Shown here: in pieces, positions 35,329 to 42,110 of the stretch
Layout: each line of letters opens with the position of its first letter
Position numbering within the stretch: the stretch's first letter is position 1
Source of the DNA: Paenibacillus sp. RC334
GTDB taxonomy: Bacteria; Bacillota; Bacilli; Paenibacillales; Paenibacillaceae
Reading direction: 5' to 3'
NCBI RefSeq assembly: GCF_030034735.1
Contig: NZ_CP125370.1
Span: 186,001-250,000 of the forward strand
DNA: 64,000 nucleotides
Made by a program: the position numbers and the translations under genes
The notes under the pieces: model-generated
The model's database searches: none
What the model saw: the letters and a program-made list of their open reading frames with translations, nothing else
What the model was told of the DNA's origin: nothing

Positions 35329-36747
35329 ATGGCGGAGAACCGGGAAATAGCCAAAGAAGTGATCCAAGCAATCGGTGGGAAGGATAATATTGAGTCCTTT
35401 GCTCACTGCGCGACACGCCTGCGGATTATGGTGCATGACAAGGAGAAGATTGATCAGAAAAAGGTCGAAGAAATCGACAAGGTCAAAGGAGCTTTTTTTA
35501 ACTCGGGACAGTATCAGATTATTTTTGGTACAGGTACGGTCAATCGGATTTTCGAAGAAGTCGAGAAGCTCGGATTAACCGGAACATCTAAAGAAGAAGT
35601 GAAGAGTCAGGCGAAAAAGGAAGGCAACGTCTTCCAACGCTCCATTCGTACCTTTGGCGACGTATTTGTACCGATCATTCCGGTGCTGGTTGCTACGGGG
35701 CTGTTCATGGGATTGCGCGGTTTGCTTACCCAGCCGCAAATTCTGGCCCTGTTTGGCATGACGCCGCAGGATATTTCACCGAATTTCCTATTGTTTACCC
35801 AAGTATTGACGGATACGGCTTTTGCTTTTCTACCTGCGCTGGTCGCGTGGTCAGCCTTTAGAGTATTCGGCGGCAGCCCAGTGCTCGGTATCGTTCTCGG
35901 TTTGATGCTGGTGAACCCGGCCTTGCCCAACGCCTATGCTGTTGCGGACGGCTCAGCTCATCCCTTGACTATGTTCGGCTTCATCCCTGTAGTCGGTTAT
36001 CAGGGCTCGGTATTGCCAGCGTTCTTCGTGGGTCTGATCGGAGCCAAGCTGGAACGGGGGCTGCGCAAACGGGTACCCGAAGCGCTGGATCTGATTCTTA
36101 CGCCATTTTTAACACTGTTGATCATGATTATACTGGGGCTGTTTGCCATCGGTCCGGTTTTCCATTCTCTCGAAGAGTGGGTACTGCAAGGAACGACGTT
36201 TGTACTGGATTTGCCTTTCGGTATCGCAGGGATTGTCATCGGTTTTCTGCATCAGATTATCGTAGTTACGGGTGTGCATCATATATTTAATTTTCTGGAA
36301 ATTCAACTGCTCGAAAAGAATGGCGTAAATGCCTTCAACGCGATCATTACTTGCGCTATGGCTGCCCAAGGTGCGGCTTGTCTGGCAGTTGGGCTGAAAA
36401 CGAAGAACAGCAAGCTGAAGGCGTTAGCGCTTCCTTCCTCGTTGTCCGCTTTTCTGGGGATTACGGAGCCGGCTATTTTCGGTGTTAACCTGAGATATAT
36501 GAAGCCTTTTGTCATGGGGCTGATCGGTGGGGCGGTCGGTGGGTTTATCGCTTCGCTCTTCCATTTGGCGGCTACAGGTATGGCCATCACGGTCATTCCG
36601 GGTACATTGCTCTACATGAACCACCAGCTTCCGCTTTATATCTTGGCGAACGTGGCTGCTATGGCAGTAGCTTTTGTCCTGACCTGGATTTTTGGCTATA
36701 ATGATAAAATGCTGGAGGAAGTCAAAACAGCAGGTTCCTCCAATTAA
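35329..36747 (+). CDS. scrA: PTS sucrose-specific EIIBC
   Basis: About 472 aa from ATG 35329, ten bases after GAGAGG; two earlier ATGs lack spacing. EIIB comes first, with the phospho-Cys in FAHCATRLRIMV, then a linker, then the sucrose-type EIIC with about ten membrane segments and the conserved GITEPAIFGVNLRYMKPF. It takes up sucrose as sucrose 6-phosphate, the substrate of the preceding gene. No EIIA domain, which is common for this type. About 540 bases of its 3' half are duplicated downstream at 38250-38800. Confidence 0.95.
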   Translation: MAENREIAKEVIQAIGGKDNIESFAHCATRLRIMVHDKEKIDQKKVEEIDKVKGAFFNSGQYQIIFGTGTVNRIFEEVEKLGLTGTSKEEVKSQAKKEGNVFQRSIRTFGDVFVPIIPVLVATGLFMGLRGLLTQPQILALFGMTPQDISPNFLLFTQVLTDTAFAFLPALVAWSAFRVFGGSPVLGIVLGLMLVNPALPNAYAVADGSAHPLTMFGFIPVVGYQGSVLPAFFVGLIGAKLERGLRKRVPEALDLILTPFLTLLIMIILGLFAIGPVFHSLEEWVLQGTTFVLDLPFGIAGIVIGFLHQIIVVTGVHHIFNFLEIQLLEKNGVNAFNAIITCAMAAQGAACLAVGLKTKNSKLKALALPSSLSAFLGITEPAIFGVNLRYMKPFVMGLIGGAVGGFIASLFHLAATGMAITVIPGTLLYMNHQLPLYILANVAAMAVAFVLTWIFGYNDKMLEEVKTAGSSN

Positions 36748-36797
36748 CACCACCCTGGTGGTAGGAATAAGAAAGCACACGCCTAGGAATTAAATGT

Positions 36798-36884
36798 AAC
36801 GGTCGTTCTACTTTGGAGCGCTCTCGCCCCTTGTTAAAAAGGGCTGCTAGAGAAAGTATCCAAGTGGGGCGGCCGTTTTTTTTT
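36798..36884 (+). terminator. Strong structured terminator after scrA
   Basis: Outer arms AACGGTCGTTCTACTTTGGA and TCCAAGTGGGGCGGCCGTT pair fully if G-U pairs are allowed, which points to an RNA structure. A nested hairpin GCCCCTTG/AAGGGC fills the loop. Nine T residues follow. Confidence 0.75.
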
Positions 36885-36907
36885 GAAATTTAGTATTTCG
36901 TACCCGG

Positions 36908-37045
36908 TTACGCATCATGACTTTGATTGCCAGTCAGTTCGGAAGCGCAACGGGTTGCCAGAGTATTTACAATGACATGGACTTGGGTCGTAGAATAGTT
37001 TCCTTCCTTTAATGCGGTATTCCTTGACAAACTGTAGCGATTTTT
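36908..37045 (-). pseudogene. Possible 3' remnant of an unknown gene
   Basis: On the minus strand an open frame without a start reads RYSLSRNTALKEGNY, then STTQVHVIVNTLATRCASEL and TGNQSHDA before a TAA. The composition looks protein-like but I do not recognise it. It is bracketed by two copies of AAATTTAGTATTT (36886-36898 and 37145-37157). It may be a decayed tail of a lost gene or chance. Confidence 0.3.
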
Positions 37046-37171
37046 ATCAAATCCCGAAAAACAAAATTTTATGTCAATTATGTAAAAATTTCAAAAAATA
37101 TATATACGATGGTTATTTTGTGTGTTATCATATAGAAGTTGTTAAAATTTAGTATTTGGAGGCAATTATCT

Positions 37172-37756
37172 GTGAAAAAACTTCTTGTAACAATGCTAGT
37201 TATTATGTTGGTGGCCATTGGGCTGAATCCTGCAAGCTCTTATGCAGATTCATCTTCATCGGCTAAAGACGCTTCTAACCAGTCCCTATTCCCACCCTAC
37301 TCCTCAATTGTTAATTCGGATACGCTCTTGAGCGGCTTGACGCTCGAGGAGTATAATGAAGCTATAGCCAATGCAGTTCCACTGGAGTCAGTAATTGTAA
37401 AAAGTGATAAAACTCAATCTATTGAAAAAATTTCCCCTATGGCTGTGCCATCTTGGTCATTTAGCCACCTAGGTCGTAACGATGGATTTTGGTCAGATAA
37501 GTTTTCAATTGGTTATGCAGGGTATGTACCTGTAAGTGTGGTGCAGTGGGGAGATGATAGTTCTTGGTCTCAACCTGATGTTGGTTATACACTCGTGAGT
37601 AGAGATTATTTGGGCAAGGTTCGCATGGTTTCTGGAAGATATACAGGCACGAATACAAAATTTGAAATCAAGGTACCAGAAGCTGGACAATACCAAATGT
37701 TAGTAAATAATTTTAATGACTACACTATTTCAGGGAACGGATTCATGGGTTATTAA
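37172..37756 (+). CDS. Small exported protein of unknown function (194 aa)
   Basis: The GTG at 37172, nine bases after GGAGG, gives a clean signal peptide (KKLLVTMLVIMLVAIGLNPA, cleavage near SSYAD). The next 80 residues are low-complexity and helical. The last 100, from WSFSHLGRNDGFWSDKF on, are rich in Trp, Tyr and Gly and look like one small beta domain, with VSGRYTGTNTKFEIKVPEAG near the end. Not recognised. AT-rich compared with the sucrose genes. It is followed after 41 bases by a second small exported or anchored protein gene, probably one operon. Confidence 0.65.
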   Translation: MKKLLVTMLVIMLVAIGLNPASSYADSSSSAKDASNQSLFPPYSSIVNSDTLLSGLTLEEYNEAIANAVPLESVIVKSDKTQSIEKISPMAVPSWSFSHLGRNDGFWSDKFSIGYAGYVPVSVVQWGDDSSWSQPDVGYTLVSRDYLGKVRMVSGRYTGTNTKFEIKVPEAGQYQMLVNNFNDYTISGNGFMGY

Positions 37757-37797
37757 ATTTTGTTAATTGGATTATTTTTGGAAGGGAGGAAGTGAGT

Positions 37798-38145
37798 GTG
37801 AACAAGCGACTCAGACCAGTAGTTATTATTTTAAGTCTAATTGTCGTTGTCGGAGGGGCGGTGGCTGTTATCAAAAGTCAGACCTTTGCGAACAGCAGTA
37901 AGCCTCAAACCCAAACTACCAATGATCCTGACTGGCTCACACCTGAGAAAAAGAAGGAGATAAACGAGAAAGTGTTATCTTCACAAGCAGAAATTATACA
38001 CTCAAAATATGGAGATTTTTTCCCTGTTGAAGTTCCGAATGAGTATCCAAGCGATCAGGTTGCAAATCGGGACAATCAAGAGGAGATAACAGCTCAGACA
38101 AAGCAAATTATCAAGAATAATTTTGTTTACGAAAAAAAAGAGTGA
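37798..38145 (+). CDS. Small membrane-anchored or exported protein (115 aa)
   Basis: GTG 37798 lies eight bases after GGGAGGAAG; another in-frame GTG at 37792 is too close. One N-terminal hydrophobic segment (residues about 8-27) lacks a clear cleavage site, so it may stay anchored. The rest is hydrophilic and charged (DPDWLTPEKKKEINEKVL). Not recognised. It shares an operon with the preceding exported protein and ends at a strong terminator. Confidence 0.6.
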   Translation: MNKRLRPVVIILSLIVVVGGAVAVIKSQTFANSSKPQTQTTNDPDWLTPEKKKEINEKVLSSQAEIIHSKYGDFFPVEVPNEYPSDQVANRDNQEEITAQTKQIIKNNFVYEKKE

Positions 38146-38162
38146 AAAAATTATTTTTTCTA

Positions 38163-38192
38163 GAACGCTCGTAAAAATGAGCGTTCTTTTTT
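38163..38192 (+). terminator. Terminator, also the apparent intron insertion site
   Basis: GAACGCTC, GTAAAAAT loop, GAGCGTTC and a T run. Sequence resembling a class C group II intron 5' end begins immediately after the T run. Confidence 0.85.
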
Positions 38193-38256
38193 GTGCGCCA
38201 TGCATGGCGGGTAACTAGGCGGTGAAAGTCCGCTATGGGGGCTGACAGTTGCCAAG
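38193..38256 (+). mobile_element. Truncated 5' end of a class C group II intron
   Basis: The stretch starts with GTGCGCC, followed by GCATGG, AACTAGGCGGTGAAAGTCC and CAGTTGCCAAGC, the order seen at the 5' end (domain I) of bacterial class C group II introns such as that of Oceanobacillus (GUGUGCC, GCAUGG, GGUGAGAGUCC). Class C introns insert just downstream of terminator hairpins, which is exactly where this lies. Only about 64 bases remain; there is no reverse transcriptase and no 3' end. It fuses to scrA-derived sequence at the shared word GCCAAGC. Confidence 0.65.
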
Positions 38257-38800
38257 CTGGAGTGGGCGCTTTGCAAACGGGTACCCGAAGCGCTGGATCT
38301 GATTCTTACGCCATTTTTAACACTGTTGATCATGATTATACTGGGGCTGTTTGCTATCGGTCCGGTTTTCCATTCTCTTGAAGAGTGGGTACTGCAAGGA
38401 ACGACGTTTGTACTGGATTTGCCTTTCGGTATTGCAGGGATTGTCATCGGCTTCCTGCATCAGATTGTCGTCGTTACGGGTGTGCATCATATATTTAATT
38501 TTCTGGAAATTCAACTGCTCGAAAAGAATGGCGTAAACGCCTTCAACGTGATCATTACTTGCGCTATGGCTGCCCAGGGTGCGGCTTGTCTGGCGGTTGG
38601 ACTGAAAACGAAGAACAGCAAGCTGAAGGCGTTAGCGCTTCCTTCCTCGTTGTCCGCTTTTCTGGGGATTCCGGAGCCGGCTATTTTCGGGGTCAACCTG
38701 AGATATATGAAACCATTTGTCATGGGCCTCATCGGTGGGGCGGTCGGCGGCTTTATCGCTTCGCTCTTCCATTTGGCGGCTACAGGTATGGCATCTACTG
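38250..38800 (+). pseudogene. Partial direct duplicate of scrA
   Basis: About 545 bases match scrA 36046-36590 in the same orientation, at roughly 95 percent identity by eye, mostly third-position changes. It lacks the EIIB part, the first EIIC segments and the last 50 codons. One replacement hits the invariant EIIC motif: GITEP has become GIPEP. The frame continues into unrelated sequence (ASTVGEAPYVASTDEV) and stops at 38862. An in-frame ATG at 38326 exists but the product would not be a working EIIC. Confidence 0.85.
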
Positions 38801-39002
38801 TTGGCGAAGCTCCATATGTAGCATCAACTGATGAAGTCTTTGCATGTAAGGGGAATTTATAAAAATGGAATAAACAGTAATAAAGTCCCGTCGTAAAACT
38901 CTATAAAATTCTAACTATAAGACCAATAGAACAAATAAATTGAGAACTATCATTTCTCGTAACTTAATATTTTTTTACTATTAAATATAAATATGTATAA
39001 TA

Positions 39003-39052
39003 AAAACAAAAAAATCCACGCCGACCAGTTAAGGTTAGCGGGGATTTCTTTT
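39003..39052 (-). terminator. Terminator of the receptor-propeptide operon
   Basis: On the minus strand AAATCCCCGC pairs with GCGTGGATTT (one mismatch) around a 17-base loop, followed by seven T residues. It begins 13 bases after the propeptide stop. The 140 bases between it and the scrA duplicate hold nothing clear. Confidence 0.75.
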
Positions 39053-39064
39053 GTTCCTATCCGT

Positions 39065-39187
39065 TTAAGCACCTCCAATGGTAACGTAAGGCTGAATACT
39101 ATGGTGGTGGTTAAGTGCTTGATCCGGCACAGTGACAATAAACAAAAAGCTAGCCGCGATGATCAGCAGTACCATTTTTTTCAACAT
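39065..39187 (-). CDS. Signalling propeptide, AloP/Phr-like (40 aa)
   Basis: A 40-codon gene starting inside the 3' end of the receptor gene (38-base overlap, other frame), with AAGGTG upstream at normal spacing. The product starts with a short charged N-terminus and a hydrophobic export segment (MLKKMVLLIIAASFLFIVTV), then PDQALNHHHSIQPY and ends VTIGGA. This is the layout of secreted RRNPP propeptides: Sec signal, short spacer, mature signal at the extreme C-terminus. A dedicated terminator follows. Such receptor-peptide pairs have been described in Paenibacillus polymyxa as AloR-AloP. The mature form (perhaps the last 6-10 residues) is an inference. Confidence 0.75.
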   Translation of the reverse strand: MLKKMVLLIIAASFLFIVTVPDQALNHHHSIQPYVTIGGA

Positions 39188-40568
39188 TGTTCATCCACAC
39201 CTTTTCAATAAGATTTAAAAATGCTGCTTTAGTTTCTGGAACCGAATAATCCTGAAAGTGTAGAAATAGGCCCATACAATTTATAAAATAAGTCTCATTA
39301 TTTAGTTTATGATAACTGATCATTGAATACATCAAATGTTTAAAGCCATCAATGTAAGAACCTCGATGTAAATCATAATAAGCTAATTCGTAACCAAACC
39401 ACGCGATATAGTCCGGTATCACCTGTTGAGTATACATATCATCGGATGGAGGCTGTTCAGAAAGAGAACTAATCTCCGTTTCAAACCGTTGAAGTATATC
39501 ATCCACGTCCAATTCAAATCGGTTTGCTGCAATTATAACATTCAACAATTTGGAGATTTCCTCTTGTTCATTAGAGCCTGATGTCGCTGCAATATATTCA
39601 ACATAATCTTGAAGCACGCTTATATCTCCAGACAAAAGCTTATATACGTGAGTATTACCTTCCGCCCAATGTTGAAACAAACCGATCCAGTGTCGGGTAT
39701 CCTCGTCCTTCTCTTCGACCCAATCTAAATTAGCGTAGGCATATGTATAATCTAGAGCTTGTTGAAAATCGCCTTGGGCTTCACAGACACTTGCACACAA
39801 CAGGTCAGCATAGGTGATGTACACAAACATAGGACGACTTAGCTTTTTTTCGGACTCCTTATGCTCTCGTTTCTTCTGTTGATGTTTCATCGAATATTGA
39901 ATTTCCGCTTTCACCTTCATTTTTCGAGCTATTTCATCAAGCCTATCCCATTGACGCAAAGACCTGTACACGTTAGCCAAGTCCTTCAATGCGTCAAGCT
40001 GATCTATTTCATCCAAGCGCTCAACAAAAGCTTCAAATATCGTTGCTGCCCTGAGATTTCGGTTTTGATCGTCTCCAATCTGGATCGTGAATATACGATA
40101 TTGACAGACTGCCAAGCGTTCAGAATGTTGGTACTTCTCCACTTCTGCTACATTCTCATAGAGCACCAGCGCAGCAGCATGTCGTCCTTGTGCCAATAGC
40201 GCTTCTGCAATTTCAAATAGTTTAGGTGAATAGAGTAGATTGTCCATGATTTGTCCAACGATTCGACTGATCGCATCCAGCTTGTCCAGCTCTGCACAAC
40301 GATATAGCAACCGCTCAATTCGACGCATATTGGGAGAGTGTTCGATGATGTAGTCATCTATGAATCGTTCGTAAAAAAAGCCTTCCGGTAAATCCATAGC
40401 CTCAGTGATTAGATCAAGCTGGTTAACAGATATAGGACTATTACCAGTTACAATGCCACTTACTATTCCTCTGTTAATGCCTGCAATATTCCCGAATTGC
40501 GTTAGGCTCAAACCCTCTTGTTTTAGGTATTTGTCTAATTCCGCCCGAATCGTAGGTGTATGCTTCAA
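39150..40568 (-). CDS. RRNPP peptide receptor, AloR-like (XRE HTH plus TPR)
   Basis: About 472 aa from TTG 40568, seven bases after AAGGGTGG; a GTG at 40586 would add six residues. Residues about 5-60 are an XRE-type helix-turn-helix (LTQFGNIAGINRGIVSGI). The remaining 400 residues are all helical with TPR-like repeats (LYRCAELDKLDAISRIVGQI, ADLLCASVCEAQGDFQQALD, ELAYYDLHRGSYIDGFKHLM). No other enzymatic domain. The downstream overlapping gene encodes a 40-aa export propeptide, so this is a cytoplasmic receptor that binds the re-imported peptide and changes DNA binding. Targets are unknown; autoregulation is common in the class. Confidence 0.85.
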   Translation of the reverse strand: MKHTPTIRAELDKYLKQEGLSLTQFGNIAGINRGIVSGIVTGNSPISVNQLDLITEAMDLPEGFFYERFIDDYIIEHSPNMRRIERLLYRCAELDKLDAISRIVGQIMDNLLYSPKLFEIAEALLAQGRHAAALVLYENVAEVEKYQHSERLAVCQYRIFTIQIGDDQNRNLRAATIFEAFVERLDEIDQLDALKDLANVYRSLRQWDRLDEIARKMKVKAEIQYSMKHQQKKREHKESEKKLSRPMFVYITYADLLCASVCEAQGDFQQALDYTYAYANLDWVEEKDEDTRHWIGLFQHWAEGNTHVYKLLSGDISVLQDYVEYIAATSGSNEQEEISKLLNVIIAANRFELDVDDILQRFETEISSLSEQPPSDDMYTQQVIPDYIAWFGYELAYYDLHRGSYIDGFKHLMYSMISYHKLNNETYFINCMGLFLHFQDYSVPETKAAFLNLIEKVWMNNVEKNGTADHRG

Positions 40569-40738
40569 GTCATAACCACCCTTCACATAAAAATTCCATA
40601 ATTTTATATTCTTTCATTCTATTTTTCTCCAAAATTAACCATATGTCAATATATTTTTTACTAATGTATAAAGGCGAATTTTGGCATATTAATGCATATG
40701 GAAATGGAAAGGACGAGTGATGGAAGCGGAAGTAAGAG

Positions 40739-40834
40739 GGTGAAAAAGCGCACTCCATAAAGAGCGCGACTTGTGAGCGAAGCGCTGGGGCATCGGTAAA
40801 TGATTTCAATCCACGCACTCACATGTAGTGCGAC
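40739..40834 (-). CRISPR. Orphan type I-C-like mini-array: two repeats, one spacer
   Basis: On the minus strand the leader-side repeat (40834 to 40803, 32 bases) begins GTCGCACT and ends GTGCGTGGATTGAAAT, the ends of known I-C repeats, with the palindrome CGCACT/AGTGCG inside. A 32-base spacer follows (40802-40771). Then comes a second repeat (40770 to about 40739) that keeps GTCGCGCTCTTTATGGAGTG but has a decayed 3' half, as terminal repeats do. No cas gene is in the window. With only two repeats the call rests on the match to I-C repeats and on the leader. Confidence 0.7.
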
Positions 40835-41020
40835 AGCGAAAATGCAGTGATTGATACCCTATTGGTATCAATATCATACATTTTCGCAATAAACGATGCC
40901 GAAAAGGCTTGAATCAAGCATTGACATTCACCCATTACAACCCATCTAAGTCCTTTTCGACAAATTTCGAGGTGTGAAGGAACCGGGGTTTTTATGTGAG
41001 ATTCACATTCGCACTTTATA
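40835..41020 (-). promoter_or_regulatory. CRISPR leader-like region
   Basis: Reading on the minus strand towards the first repeat, the block holds GTGCGAATGTGAATC, ACATAAAAACCCCGGTTCC, then CACACCTCGAAATTTGTCG and AAAAGG. These resemble, in order, the conserved blocks of type I-C leaders in Bacillales as I recall them. Right next to the repeat lies a 52-base perfect-armed palindrome (listed separately). An open frame across this block (40819-41142, minus) looks spurious. The rest of 40569-41119 shows no gene. Confidence 0.5.
40836..40887. repeat. Palindrome abutting the CRISPR repeat
   Basis: GCGAAAATG (40836-40844) pairs with CATTTTCGC (40879-40887), and inside it TTGATACC (40851-40858) pairs with GGTATCAA (40864-40871). 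The two stems are separated by small internal loops. There is one base between it and the repeat. Confidence 0.65.
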
Positions 41021-41119
41021 AAATGAGGTATTTGTTGTCTATCCAGTTGAATCCAACATACATTTAAATACGGAGTTCCGCAAACTTTTCCGCCTTCTCT
41101 TTCCACTGTACAAGACAAG

Positions 41120-42011
41120 CTAAACGATCGAAGACCGTTCATCCAGAAATTCGGATGGGGAGCAGCCTGTCAGCCGTTTGAATATCCGATGAAAATAGGA
41201 AACATCACTATACCCCACATACTCTGAAATTTCACGAATCGTCAGTCGGGACTCGGTCAGCATGTAGATGGCGGTTTTAATACGTTGCGTATGTACATGC
41301 TCGCTGATCGTTTGGCGTGTTACCTCGCGCAGCAGTGTGGCTGCGTAGTTGGGCGTTTTACGGATCGCGTCGCCAAGCTCCTCCTTCGTCACCTTTTCCC
41401 GATAATGATTCTGAATATACTGCTTCATATGCTCTACATGCTTCTCTTTATCGCAAGAAACGGCACCCTTGTCCCACTCCTGATTGATATAAATCATCGC
41501 TTCGGTCAGCAAGCAGTCAGCCATCATTGCATAGTAGCTCGGACGCTCCGTCCATTGGTAGTACACCGACTTGATCCGTTCATGCAGCATATCGTAGCAT
41601 CCCAGCTTGATCAGCAACGGCTGGTCTGTATTCAGTAGGGGGGAGTGCGTGGTTCGTACATGTTTTGCGGCAATGTATCACATACTTGGTATGAAAAAGT
41701 GTAGGAATGCTCTTGCCGTAGTAAGGCAAATGTCCGGGCAGAATCAGCGCTTCTCCCTTGCCGAGAATAAACTTGCAACCGTTCACCCAATATACACATT
41801 TTCCAAAGGTAACCAAAATGAACAGTAAGTCATCGTCGCTGCTATTCGGGCCAGCCTTTTCGTACCAGTCTATACCATGGTCCTGTCGCATGTCCGTCAT
41901 TGTAATCACGAGGCCCACTCTCCGATGTCTTAAAAAATTATTGTACTGTAGTACATTCATCATACTATAGTTCATAGTCTTGGCGCACGGGTACAAGTAA
42001 AATAGAACCAT
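41120..42011 (-). pseudogene. AraC-family regulator with frameshift
   Basis: The N-terminal half (from 42011, GIDWYEKAGPNSSDDDLLF and KGEALILPGHLPYYG, a cupin sensor domain) and the C-terminal half (TKEELGDAIRKTPNYAATLL, IREISEYVGYSDVSYFHRIF, the AraC double HTH) are in different frames that overlap at 41580-41617. Restoring the frame near 41670 by two bases after YVIH gives AAKHVRTTHSPLL and continues smoothly into the HTH half. Either a real inactivating deletion or a sequence error. It lies upstream of the pyruvate kinase gene, divergently. Confidence 0.75.
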
Positions 42012-42110
42012 AGAAGTTTAATAGATAGAGAACTGAGGATTTTGCAAAAATCCTGAAGTGAAAGTGGATAGAAACCAAACAGTAAAGACATTCAGGAGGA
42101 TGACATTACT

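Noticed and set aside
38326..38862. 178-codon frame as a working PTS protein
   Set aside because: It is an internal fragment of the scrA sequence without EIIB or the first membrane segments, with a mutated GITEP motif and a foreign tail.
38950..39138. 62-codon minus frame covering the operon terminator
   Set aside because: It overlaps the propeptide gene in another frame, has no ribosome site and runs through the terminator stem.
40819..41142. 107-codon minus frame over the CRISPR leader and repeat
   Set aside because: No ribosome site, no family similarity, and it reads through leader-like sequence and the palindrome. Considered as a cas2 remnant but no Cas2 motif was seen.
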